The notes under the pieces were generated by a model that ran no database searches, had not been told where the DNA came from, and saw only the letters and a program-made list of their open reading frames with translations. A stretch of DNA of 64,000 bases from CAXPZW01 sp964221845 (GTDB lineage Bacteria > Bacteroidota > Bacteroidia > Flavobacteriales_D > Sanyastnellaceae), in contig CAXPZW010000026.1 of NCBI GenBank assembly GCA_964221845.1, positions 1 to 64,000 on the forward strand, written 5' to 3'. This document shows, in pieces, positions 50,105 to 58,240 of this stretch (its first letter is position 1; every line of letters begins with the position of its first letter). A program made the translations under genes and the position numbers.

Positions 50105-50731
50105 ATGTCGGTGAATACACACAAAATACAGACAAAAGTGCCAAACGGAAAAGCTTCCGCCCAACGCCTTTTGCTTTTTGTACTGCTCTTCTTGACAAGC
50201 GTAGCGGGTTGGTCGGCAACTGCCTCAGGCCACCCCACCCCGCAAGTCGAAACCGCGGCCCTGCAGCCGTACTCCCTTGAATCCATCATCACCTACGCAC
50301 GCACCATGCTGGGCACCCCGTACCGCTACGGCGGCATGACCCGCCGCGGCATCGATTGTTCCGGACTGATGAATGTGGTGTTTGAAGCCCACGGCCTGGA
50401 TTTGGCCCGCAGCGCCTACGCCATCGACCAACAATGCGAACGCATCGAGCTCGGCCAGTTGCAAGCCGGAGATTTCTTGTTCTTCAAGGGCCGCAACACG
50501 CGCTCTTCGCGCATTGGGCATATCGCCTTGGTCACTGGGGTGGACAGCCTCACGGGCAACATCACCATGATCCACGCCACCAACCGGGGCGTGGTGGAAG
50601 ACGTGTACCAAGAGGAGTCGTACTACCTCAAGCGGTACCTGCACGCAGGCCGCATGGTGGACTTTGATGCCTTGGAGCGCCTCTCAGAGGTCATTCCGAC
50701 GCTCGGAACAGGCCTCCTGCTTCGAATGTAA
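50105..50731 (+). CDS. NlpC/P60-family peptidoglycan endopeptidase
   Basis: A protein of 208 residues. Signal-like N-terminus (LLLFVLLFLTSVAGWSATASG) after MSVNTHKIQTK, then an NlpC/P60 domain: GTPYRYGGMTRRGIDCSGLMNVVFEAHG (catalytic Cys), RIGHIALVTG (His) and MIHATNRGVV. It cleaves stem-peptide bonds in peptidoglycan. The ATG at 50105 is chosen over a TTG at 50084 that lies inside the -7 box. Its end runs 41 nt past the stop of the opposing CapA gene. Confidence 0.93.
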   Translation: MSVNTHKIQTKVPNGKASAQRLLLFVLLFLTSVAGWSATASGHPTPQVETAALQPYSLESIITYARTMLGTPYRYGGMTRRGIDCSGLMNVVFEAHGLDLARSAYAIDQQCERIELGQLQAGDFLFFKGRNTRSSRIGHIALVTGVDSLTGNITMIHATNRGVVEDVYQEESYYLKRYLHAGRMVDFDALERLSEVIPTLGTGLLLRM

Positions 50732-51725
50732 TTCCTGATCCTTCTGGAAAATCGGCTTCGGTCAAACGCTGCATTTCGGCGTAGGCCCGGCCTTGGGGGT
50801 CTTCAAACGGACCGCCTTCTCCCTGTTGGAGGAAGGAGTGCACTTGCCCTTCCAAAAACTCTCCTTGCGCATTTACGCGGACTTCCAGTACCGGGGCGTT
50901 GCCGCGTTTGCCGGTCAGGTTGAAGCGCGCATACGTGCAGAAGTTCCCGAGTGAATAGGCGATCAAACGCCCGTTGTAGATCTCCATGGCGCGCACAATG
51001 TGGGGGCCGTGGCCAAAGACGATGTCGGCACCGGCGTCCACCACCGCGTGGGAGAATTTGTGCACGTTGCCGCGGTTCTCGCCGTAGTACTTCTCGGTTT
51101 GACGGGTCACGTGCAGGTGGTCTGGACCTTCTGCGCCCCCGTGGAAGGAGACAATTACCACATCACACAGGCTGTCCAATTCAGCCACAATGGCTTGGGC
51201 ACCGGCAATGTCGGTGATACGCATGGTGCCGTTGTTGGGGGAGAACGCCGCCAACCCGTAGGTGATGCTGTCTTGGGTCCACACCGCTGTGGGGCAGTTG
51301 GTGTGCCCCGCATAGTGGATGTTCAAGCCGCCCAGGACCTCTTGGGTTTTGATGCGCCCCGAGCTGCCCATGTCTCCCGAGTGGTTGTTGGCCAAACTGG
51401 CGCAGTCCACCCCACAATCTTGCAGGTATTGACCGTACGCTTCCGGCATGCGGAACACGTAGCACTTGGAGGGGTCATTGCACTGCTTGGCCTTTCCGCC
51501 CTCATCGAGGATGGTGCCTTCCAAGTTCACAAAGGCCACATCGGCCGACTGCAAGAGCGTAGCGGCTTTGGTCATCATGTTTTGGCCGCCCGGGGGCAGG
51601 TAGCGTTCGCTCGGGTAATTGGTGCCGAGCATCACATCGCCCACGCCCATGATGGACAGCGTGTCGGGTTGGGCCGAAGCAGCGGTAGACACTGCCAGGG
51701 CCAAGGCCGGGATTAAAACTTTCAT
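50691..51725 (-). CDS. CapA-family (poly-gamma-glutamate synthesis type) exported phosphoesterase-like protein
   Basis: A protein of 344 residues. Signal peptide MKVLIPALALAVSTAASAQ, then a metallophosphatase-like fold: IMGVGDVMLGTNYP, FVNLEGTILDEGG, SLANNHSGDMGSSG, VVIVSFHGGAEGPDHL and IVFGHGPHIVRAMEIYNG. CapA family members act in extracellular polymer capsule synthesis, but many have unknown roles. It starts one base after the M23 gene's stop codon. The last 41 nt overlap the end of the NlpC/P60 gene. Confidence 0.9.
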   Translation of the reverse strand: MKVLIPALALAVSTAASAQPDTLSIMGVGDVMLGTNYPSERYLPPGGQNMMTKAATLLQSADVAFVNLEGTILDEGGKAKQCNDPSKCYVFRMPEAYGQYLQDCGVDCASLANNHSGDMGSSGRIKTQEVLGGLNIHYAGHTNCPTAVWTQDSITYGLAAFSPNNGTMRITDIAGAQAIVAELDSLCDVVIVSFHGGAEGPDHLHVTRQTEKYYGENRGNVHKFSHAVVDAGADIVFGHGPHIVRAMEIYNGRLIAYSLGNFCTYARFNLTGKRGNAPVLEVRVNAQGEFLEGQVHSFLQQGEGGPFEDPQGRAYAEMQRLTEADFPEGSGITFEAGGLFRASE

Positions 51726-51726
51726 G

Positions 51727-52701
51727 TCAGTCAAACGATTGGTTGGCACCTTCACGTGCCTGGGTGAGAAGCTGCTCGTACTCCTCGGGAGAGAGGTCGT
51801 TGAAGAAGTAGTTCGCAGGATCAACCTTTGTGCCGTCCTTGAACACTTCGTAGTGGAGGTGTGGCCCTACCGAACGTCCGGTGTTGCCCACCAGACCAAT
51901 GACTTCGCCACGGGTCACTTGCTGGCCTTGCTTGACCAAGATCTTGCTCATGTGGGCGTACAGCGTTTTGTAGCCGTAGCCGTGGTTCACAATCACGTTG
52001 TAGCCGTAGCCGGAGTGCCGTTTTTCTACGCGTTCCACCACGCCGTTTCCGGTGGCGTAGATGTCGGTGCCGATGGGGGCGGTAAAGTCTACGCCGGTGT
52101 GCATCTTGGGCACACGGTAAATGGGGTGGATGCGGTAGCCAAAGCCTGAGGCAATGCGGGTCAGGTCTTCGTTGGAAACCGGTTGGATGGCCGGGATGGC
52201 CTGCAGCATCTCCTCTTGGTTGCGCGCCAGGTCAAACAGCTCTTCCAGCGAGTGGCTTTGGGCCACCAAGGAGCGTTCCAGCTTGCTGATGCGCTTGCGG
52301 GTCTCGATCAATTGATCCGAACTGCCGTAGCCCTTGAGGTGCTTGTAACGGTCCGCGCCGCCGATGCCGGATTGACGCAGGTACTCGGGGTAGGGTTCCG
52401 CGCCAAACACGTTGCGGTAGATGTCCTCGTCTTTGCGCACCAGGTCGTCCATGACTACTGTCAGGGTGTCGAGTTGGGCGTTGACCTCGCTGAGCTGTTT
52501 CTGGAGGAATTCGTTTTCGCGGGTGAGTTCACGGGTACGCGGGCTCTCGAAGAAGGCGTTGAAGGCCATCACCGAAACAAAGCCCGCCACAGCCACCACG
52601 CCCGTAAAGAGCAGCGCACGGATCCACCGTTCGCGGCGGGTGCGTTTTACGGTCTCAAACTGGAGCGTCTGAGGATTGATGCGGTACTGTTGTTTGCCCA
52701 T
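51727..52701 (-). CDS. M23-family metallopeptidase with membrane anchor and coiled coil
   Basis: A protein of 324 residues. Short basic N-terminus, one membrane segment (ALLFTGVVAVAGFVSVMAFNAFF, about 30-52), coiled coil, then LytM-type M23 domain (about 190-300) with zinc ligands in MHTGVDFTAP and GPHLHYEVF. It hydrolyses peptidoglycan cross-links or helps activate other amidases. Starts from a -7-like box that lies back to back with the alaS promoter. Confidence 0.93.
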   Translation of the reverse strand: MGKQQYRINPQTLQFETVKRTRRERWIRALLFTGVVAVAGFVSVMAFNAFFESPRTRELTRENEFLQKQLSEVNAQLDTLTVVMDDLVRKDEDIYRNVFGAEPYPEYLRQSGIGGADRYKHLKGYGSSDQLIETRKRISKLERSLVAQSHSLEELFDLARNQEEMLQAIPAIQPVSNEDLTRIASGFGYRIHPIYRVPKMHTGVDFTAPIGTDIYATGNGVVERVEKRHSGYGYNVIVNHGYGYKTLYAHMSKILVKQGQQVTRGEVIGLVGNTGRSVGPHLHYEVFKDGTKVDPANYFFNDLSPEEYEQLLTQAREGANQSFD

Positions 52702-52737
52702 GGTGTTTCTGCGGCCAGGCGCCGCTCGAAGCAGGCG

Positions 52738-52745
52738 CGAAGCTA
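52738..52745 (-). promoter_or_regulatory. -7-like box (TAGCTTCG) for the M23 gene
   Basis: Minus-strand TAGCTTCG, 36 nt before the ATG at 52701. Confidence 0.4.
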
Positions 52746-52757
52746 TCCAAATTCGAG

Positions 52758-52765
52758 TACTTTTG
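52758..52765 (+). promoter_or_regulatory. -7 box (TACTTTTG) for alaS
   Basis: Perfect TAnnTTTG, 86 nt before the alaS ATG, only 12 nt from the opposite M23 -7 box. Confidence 0.5.
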
Positions 52766-52851
52766 CAATCGCTCGGCCCGCGCGCAAGGCACGGTTAGAG
52801 CGTTTTAACACAATTCTGACCCAACCGGCACACGCATTTTTTCAAGGCCTT

Positions 52852-55461
52852 ATGGAATCCAAACTGATCCGCGAAAAGTTCCTCGAGTTCTTCGAATCCA
52901 AGCAACACCAACGCGTGGCTTCGGCCCCCATGGTGGTCAAAGGCGACCCGACTTTGATGTTCATCAATGCGGGCATGAACCAGTTCAAGGACATCTTCTT
53001 GGGCAACTCGGTGCCCAACGATCGCCGTGTGGCCAACAGCCAAAAGTGCCTCCGTGTATCGGGCAAGCACAACGACTTGGAGGAAGTAGGGGTAGACACC
53101 TACCACCACACCATGTTCGAGATGTTGGGCAACTGGTCCTTTGGTGACTACTTCAAGGAGGAGTCGATCGCTTGGGCGTGGGAGCTGCTCACCAAGGTCT
53201 ACGGGCTGAAGGAAGAAGACCTCTACATCACCGTGTTTGGTGGTGACAAGCAAGACGGTCTCGATGCGGATACCGAGGCTGAGACCATTTGGAAGGAATG
53301 GGTGTCTACCGAGCGCATTCTACACTGCGACAAAAAGGACAACTTCTGGGAAATGGGCGAAACCGGTCCGTGCGGCCCCTGCTCGGAGATCCACATCGAC
53401 CTGCGCAGCGCTGAAGAAAAGGCCAAAACCCCAGGCAAGGAGCTGGTCAACGAAGACCACCCACAGGTGATTGAAATCTGGAACCTGGTGTTCATGCAAT
53501 TCAATCGCATGGCCGACGGTTCCCTCCAACCCCTGCCCGAAACCCACATCGACACCGGCATGGGCTTCGAGCGTTTGGCGGTGGCCCTGCAGGGCAAAAC
53601 CTCCAACTACGATACCGACGTGTTCACCCCGCTCATTGCGGGCATTGAGCAAGTCTCAGGCAAAACCTACGGCCGCACTGACAGCAAGCAGGACATCGCC
53701 ATCCGCGTGATCTCCGACCACGTACGTGCTGTGTCCTTTGCCATTGCCGACGGCCAGCTGCCTTCGAACACCGGAGCCGGCTACGTGATCCGCCGCATCC
53801 TGCGTCGCGCCATCCGCTACGCCTTCTCTTTCTTGGAGCTGGACAAGCCCTTCATCCACACCTTGGTGCCTGTGCTCGCCGATCAAATGGGCGGCTACTT
53901 CACCGAGCTCGTGGCCCAAAAGGACCTGATCCAAAACGTGATCCGCGAAGAAGAAGAAAGCTTCCTGCGCACCCTGGACAAGGGCCTGCGCCGTTTGGGA
54001 GACATGATGAAAAACACAGCGGGCGACGTGCTCGACGGCGCCGGTGTATTCGAACTCTACGACACTTATGGCTTCCCTGTGGACCTCACCGACTTGGTGG
54101 CCTCCGAGCACGGCAAACGCGTGGACCTGGAAGGGTTCGACGCCGAGCTCAAGAAGCAAAAGGACCGCTCGCGCGCGGCCGGCAAAATTGAAACCGACGA
54201 CTGGGTGGTGGTCCGCGAGGACGCCGGCGAAGAATTCCTCGGTTACGATCACCTCGAAGCCGATTTGGAAATCACCCGCTACCGCAAGATCAACGCCAAG
54301 GGCAAGGAATTGTACCAGCTGGTCTTCAACCGCACACCCTTCTATCCCGAAGGCGGCGGCCAGGTGGGCGACACCGGCTTCATCGAAGCAGGGGGCGCCA
54401 AAACCTCCATCATCAACACCAAGAGGGAGAACAACCTCATTGTGCACTTTGCCAAGCAACTGCCGGGGGATCCTTCGGCCCAGTTCCACGGTGTGGTGAG
54501 CGCCACCAAGCGCACCAGCACCGAGCACAACCACACCGCCACCCACTTGCTGCACCAAGCCCTGCGTGAAGTGCTGGGCACCCACGTGGAGCAGCGCGGC
54601 TCACTGGTGAACCCCGACTACCTCCGCTTTGACTTCTCGCATTTCTCTAAAATGACCGAGGAGGAAGTGGCCCAAGTCGAAGGGCTGGTCAACCAGCGCA
54701 TCCGTGCCAACTTCGCGCTTGAAGAGCACCGCAACACACCCATGGCCCAAGCCCAAGAGATGGGCGCCATGATGCTCTTTGGCGAGAAGTACGGCGATGA
54801 AGTGCGTGTCATCAAATTTGGCGACAGCATTGAGCTCTGTGGCGGTACCCACGTACCGGCCACCGGAAGCATCGGCCAATTCAAAATCACCTCAGAGGGC
54901 GCAGTAGCCGCCGGCATTCGTCGTATCGAAGCGGTTTCGGGCGCCGGTGCTGAGAATCACATCAATGGCCGCCTGGCCGAGTTGGACGCCGTGCGCGCCC
55001 AGTTGAAGGCGCCGCAAGACCTGCTCAAAGCAGTGAGCGATCTCCAAAGCAAAAACGCCGAGCTGCAGAAGCAGGTAGAGGCCTTTGCCCGTGAGCAAGC
55101 CAAACAAGTCAAAGGTGAACTGTTGGGCAAGGTCCAGCAAGTCGGCGGCGTCAGCTTCTTGGCCGAACGCGTGAGCCTGGGTGCAGGCGAGGTCAAGGAC
55201 CTCTGCTTCCAACTCCGCGGAGAGGTGGATAACCTGTTTGCCGTGATTGGTTCGGACGCTGGGGGCAAGCCTACCATCTCCTGCATCATCGCCGAGAACT
55301 TGGTGGCTGACAAAGACCTCAACGCCGGAACCATTGTCCGTGAGCTCGCCCGAGAGATCAAGGGCGGCGGTGGCGGTCAAGCCTTCTTTGCGACCGCAGG
55401 TGGCAAGGATGTGAACGGGCTGGACCAAGCCATAAAAAACGCGGCCAACTACGTGAGTTGA
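52852..55461 (+). CDS. alaS: Alanine-tRNA ligase
   Basis: A protein of 869 residues, normal length. Class II catalytic core with MFINAGMNQFKDIFLGN and TGMGFERLAVALQG, tRNA-binding region, editing domain with zinc-type HNHTATHLLHQALREVLG and ELCGGTHVPATG, and a C-terminal oligomerisation/DHHA1 domain ending GGGGGQAFFATAGGKD. Charges tRNA-Ala and clears mischarged Ser/Gly. The ATG at 52852 starts the conserved REKFLEFF region; a longer open frame upstream runs antisense to the M23 gene. The terminator overlaps its stop. Confidence 0.98.
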   Translation: MESKLIREKFLEFFESKQHQRVASAPMVVKGDPTLMFINAGMNQFKDIFLGNSVPNDRRVANSQKCLRVSGKHNDLEEVGVDTYHHTMFEMLGNWSFGDYFKEESIAWAWELLTKVYGLKEEDLYITVFGGDKQDGLDADTEAETIWKEWVSTERILHCDKKDNFWEMGETGPCGPCSEIHIDLRSAEEKAKTPGKELVNEDHPQVIEIWNLVFMQFNRMADGSLQPLPETHIDTGMGFERLAVALQGKTSNYDTDVFTPLIAGIEQVSGKTYGRTDSKQDIAIRVISDHVRAVSFAIADGQLPSNTGAGYVIRRILRRAIRYAFSFLELDKPFIHTLVPVLADQMGGYFTELVAQKDLIQNVIREEEESFLRTLDKGLRRLGDMMKNTAGDVLDGAGVFELYDTYGFPVDLTDLVASEHGKRVDLEGFDAELKKQKDRSRAAGKIETDDWVVVREDAGEEFLGYDHLEADLEITRYRKINAKGKELYQLVFNRTPFYPEGGGQVGDTGFIEAGGAKTSIINTKRENNLIVHFAKQLPGDPSAQFHGVVSATKRTSTEHNHTATHLLHQALREVLGTHVEQRGSLVNPDYLRFDFSHFSKMTEEEVAQVEGLVNQRIRANFALEEHRNTPMAQAQEMGAMMLFGEKYGDEVRVIKFGDSIELCGGTHVPATGSIGQFKITSEGAVAAGIRRIEAVSGAGAENHINGRLAELDAVRAQLKAPQDLLKAVSDLQSKNAELQKQVEAFAREQAKQVKGELLGKVQQVGGVSFLAERVSLGAGEVKDLCFQLRGEVDNLFAVIGSDAGGKPTISCIIAENLVADKDLNAGTIVRELAREIKGGGGGQAFFATAGGKDVNGLDQAIKNAANYVS

Positions 55462-55470
55462 CCGCGTTTT
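55436..55470 (+). terminator. Terminator overlapping the alaS stop codon
   Basis: AAAACGCGG-C-CAACT (55436-55450), 5-nt loop, AGTTG-A-CCGCGTTTT (55456-55470): a 14-bp stem with one C/A mismatch. The TGA stop of alaS (55459-55461) lies in the right arm. Confidence 0.75.
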
Positions 55471-55519
55471 AGAGCGTTAATCTGTTAAAGTCTCGTCGGG
55501 GGTGACCCCGATCGTAAGG

Positions 55520-55948
55520 TTACGCAAACGAGGGAGCCGAGCGGCTCACCATCTCTTCGCGCTGGAGACCGTATACCGGTCCGTAGTAAACCTCGTTGTA
55601 TGCAAGGCCCAAGTTGAGGAAGTACAGTGGCGCCAAAATCAGGGCTAGTGCGTACTCCAATACGCTGTATTTACCAAAGCTCTGAGCGACTTCGATCAAG
55701 AGCTTAGCAAGTATGTACACGTTGAAAACAGGGATGAGGAAGTACCATGCGTGAGAGGCAGGACGTCCTACGATGCGCAGGGTGACAATCAGATCCCATA
55801 CAGGAACGATGGCCGCCAGACCAGGCTGGTCGCAGTTTACAAACATGCGCCACTTGGCTACAGCACCGATGATGAGCAGAAAGCCACCCATGAAAATGTA
55901 TCCAGTGTGGTTTTCCCAGAGGTAGTTGAGTGTGTCCAAAATGCTCAT
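55520..55948 (-). CDS. DUF5684-like membrane protein
   Basis: A protein of 142 residues with three to four hydrophobic segments (YIFMGGFLLIIGAVAKW; AAIVPVWDLIVTLRIVG; AWYFLIPVFNVYILAKLLIEVAQSFG; YALALILAPLYFLNLGLAYN). The GLAAIVPVWDLIVTLRIVG... pattern fits DUF5684, a family without known function. Its leader region 55949-56077 contains no other gene and no clear terminator for the sigma-54 regulator gene upstream. Confidence 0.8.
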   Translation of the reverse strand: MSILDTLNYLWENHTGYIFMGGFLLIIGAVAKWRMFVNCDQPGLAAIVPVWDLIVTLRIVGRPASHAWYFLIPVFNVYILAKLLIEVAQSFGKYSVLEYALALILAPLYFLNLGLAYNEVYYGPVYGLQREEMVSRSAPSFA

Positions 55949-56077
55949 AGTGTAAAATTTTGAAACCTTTTCAGGAGAGTGTCGTAACTACATTATTGAC
56001 GTAGCCAATCCCGGAGGGTTGCCTCCGATGGATTCCAACATTCTGTTAAAAAAGCGTCAAAATCACTCGAACATCAT

Positions 56078-57256
56078 CTAACTCCTTGGTACAGCGGGAT
56101 TTGCGTAGGTCGTCACTGCGTCCGCAGTAATCGTATCTGGGCACAGGATAATGAGTCGTTCGATGATGTTTCGGAACTCCCGGATGTTTCCTGTCCAGTT
56201 CACCTCTTGCAGTGCTTTGATGGCTTTGGGCTCAATGGTTTTGACCGGCATGCCGTACTCGCGACAGATCTGACCGATGAAGTGCTCGGCCAACAGTGGG
56301 ATGTCGTCCTTGCGGTCGTTGAGCGAAGGCACGTGGATCAAAATCACGCTCAAGCGGTGGAACAAATCCTCGCGGAAGTTGCCCTCGTCGATCTCTTTGC
56401 GCAGGTCTTTGTTGGTCGCTGCCAAGATGCGGACGTCCACCTTGATGTCCTTGTCGCCGCCCACGCGGGTGATGCGGTTTTCTTGCAGCGCGCGCAGCAC
56501 TTTGGCTTGGGCGCTGAGGCTCATGTCCCCAATCTCATCCAAGAACAGGGTGCCGCCGTTGGCTTGCTCAAACTTGCCCTTGCGTTGTTTGATGGCGCTG
56601 GTAAACGCGCCTTTCTCGTGACCAAACAGCTCGCTTTCGATCAGTTCTGATGGAATGGCGGCGCAGTTGACCTCCACAAACGGCTTGTCCTTGCGGCCGG
56701 AGCGTTCGTGCAGTTGGCGGGCCACGAGTTCTTTACCGGTTCCGTTGCCGCCGGTGATGAGCACACGCGCGTCGGTGGGGGCCACGGTTTCGATCATTTG
56801 CTTGATCTCGCCAATGGCTGCTGACTCACCCACGATGGTGCTGGTGAGCTTCTTGTTGATTTTCTTCTTGAGGACCTTGGTTTCCTCCACCAGCTCTTTG
56901 GTTTCGGTGGCGTTGCGCAGGGTCACCAAAATGCGGTTGAGGTCCAAGGGCTTTTGGATGAAGTCGTAGGCGCCTTTTTTGAGCGCTTCTACCGCGGTTT
57001 CTACCGTGCCGTGGCCCGAGATCATGATCACCGGGGCCTCTACGCCTTTGACTTGCATCATTTCCAGCGCCTCGATGCCGTCGAGTCCGGGCATTTTGAT
57101 GTCGCAGAAGATGATGTCGTATGCGCCTTTGGCGGCGGCAACCACGCCTTCCTTGCCGTCTTCGGCGGTGTCAACGGTGTGGTCCTCGTATTCGAGGATT
57201 TCTTTCAGGGAGCTGCGGATGGCCGCTTCGTCGTCGATGATCAGGATTTTGGACAT
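56078..57256 (-). CDS. Sigma-54-dependent response regulator without C-terminal HTH domain
   Basis: A protein of 392 residues. Receiver (about 1-120; IIDDEAAIRSS, phosphorylation motif IIFCDIKMPGLDG, PVIMISGHG) and sigma-54 AAA+ domain (about 140-375): Walker A GGNGTGKELVARQLHERS, GAFTSA-type sigma-54 loop (HEKGAFTSAIKQRKG), Walker B GGTLFLDEIGDM and arginine-finger region EVNWTGNIREFRNIIERL. The protein ends with DAVTTYANPAVPRS, just past the AAA+ core, with no Fis-type DNA-binding domain. Such regulators may activate from solution or be recruited by a partner. No kinase adjacent. Confidence 0.92.
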   Translation of the reverse strand: MSKILIIDDEAAIRSSLKEILEYEDHTVDTAEDGKEGVVAAAKGAYDIIFCDIKMPGLDGIEALEMMQVKGVEAPVIMISGHGTVETAVEALKKGAYDFIQKPLDLNRILVTLRNATETKELVEETKVLKKKINKKLTSTIVGESAAIGEIKQMIETVAPTDARVLITGGNGTGKELVARQLHERSGRKDKPFVEVNCAAIPSELIESELFGHEKGAFTSAIKQRKGKFEQANGGTLFLDEIGDMSLSAQAKVLRALQENRITRVGGDKDIKVDVRILAATNKDLRKEIDEGNFREDLFHRLSVILIHVPSLNDRKDDIPLLAEHFIGQICREYGMPVKTIEPKAIKALQEVNWTGNIREFRNIIERLIILCPDTITADAVTTYANPAVPRS

Positions 57257-57274
57257 GGCGAGTGGTTTATGGTG

Positions 57275-58240
57275 TTAGGCTGAGGTATTCAAATCTTGTT
57301 CCATTCCGTTTTCCTGGGCCAACAAATGCGCGAGCGCACCCTCTTTCAAGGCGTAGGAAACTTGGTGGATTTCGGTAAACGGGTGGAGGGTGAGCAGGGC
57401 GTCAATCAGCGCAAAGCTCATCACCATCATGTCTGCACGCATGGGCAGCAATCCGGGCACTTGCAGGCGTTCGGCGAGGGTCATGGCCGAAATTTCCTTG
57501 GAAATGGCGCGCACGTCGTCCACCGGAATGGGGTTGGCGCAGTCCAAGGGCGAAGGGTACCGGCCCGGGTGGCGCAGGCTGAGCATGTCCACCAAAGTGT
57601 CAAAGGTGCCGCTCGACCCCAACAAGCGCAAAGGTTGGTGTTCAGCAATGGCTGCGGCCAATCCGCTCAAGTGGTTGGCCAAATAGGCTTGGATCTCGGT
57701 GACTTGCGTTTCGGTGATGGGGTCGTCGGGCATGAAGGCGCCTTTGAGGCGACTCACCCCAATTTGCAGGCTCTGCTTCCAAAAGACTTCCTCGGCATTG
57801 GCAATGATGAATTCCACGCTGCCTCCGCCGATGTCCATGATCAGGCTCTTGTCGGCGCCCATGTCAAAGCACTGGCGCACGCCCAGGTAGATGAGCCGGG
57901 CTTCTTCTTCGCCGGTGATGATGCGCAGGTCCAGCCCCACTTGATTGCGGGCGGCCTCCACAAAATCCCGCCCGTTCACCGATTCGCGGATGGCCGAGGT
58001 GGCAAACGCAAACACCGAGCGGGTGCGGGTATTGACCAGGTTTTGCTTGAGGATGTGCAAGGCGTCCAATCCACGTCCAAACCGGTTGGAACCGATCTTG
58101 CCTGTGGTGGCGCTCGGGGCGAGTTTGACTGGGATTTTGGTGTTCAACACCGTCTCCCATGAGCCGTCTTTGCCCACGCCAGCCACCAACAGGTTAAATG
58201 TATTGGTGCCGCAATCGATGATGGCCAGGTTCCTGCTCAT
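57275..58240 (-). CDS. Ppx/GppA exopolyphosphatase-like protein
   Basis: A protein of 321 residues, ASKHA fold: AIIDCGTNTFNLLVA, FATSAIRESVNGRDFV, ITGEEEARLIYLGV, MDIGGGSVEFII and LLGSSGTFDTLVD. Family members hydrolyse polyphosphate or pppGpp. It is shorter than E. coli Ppx because the C-terminal HD domain is absent, as in many Bacteroidota. Overlaps the ABC permease stop by 4 nt, lying in the same minus operon. Confidence 0.9.
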   Translation of the reverse strand: MSRNLAIIDCGTNTFNLLVAGVGKDGSWETVLNTKIPVKLAPSATTGKIGSNRFGRGLDALHILKQNLVNTRTRSVFAFATSAIRESVNGRDFVEAARNQVGLDLRIITGEEEARLIYLGVRQCFDMGADKSLIMDIGGGSVEFIIANAEEVFWKQSLQIGVSRLKGAFMPDDPITETQVTEIQAYLANHLSGLAAAIAEHQPLRLLGSSGTFDTLVDMLSLRHPGRYPSPLDCANPIPVDDVRAISKEISAMTLAERLQVPGLLPMRADMMVMSFALIDALLTLHPFTEIHQVSYALKEGALAHLLAQENGMEQDLNTSA

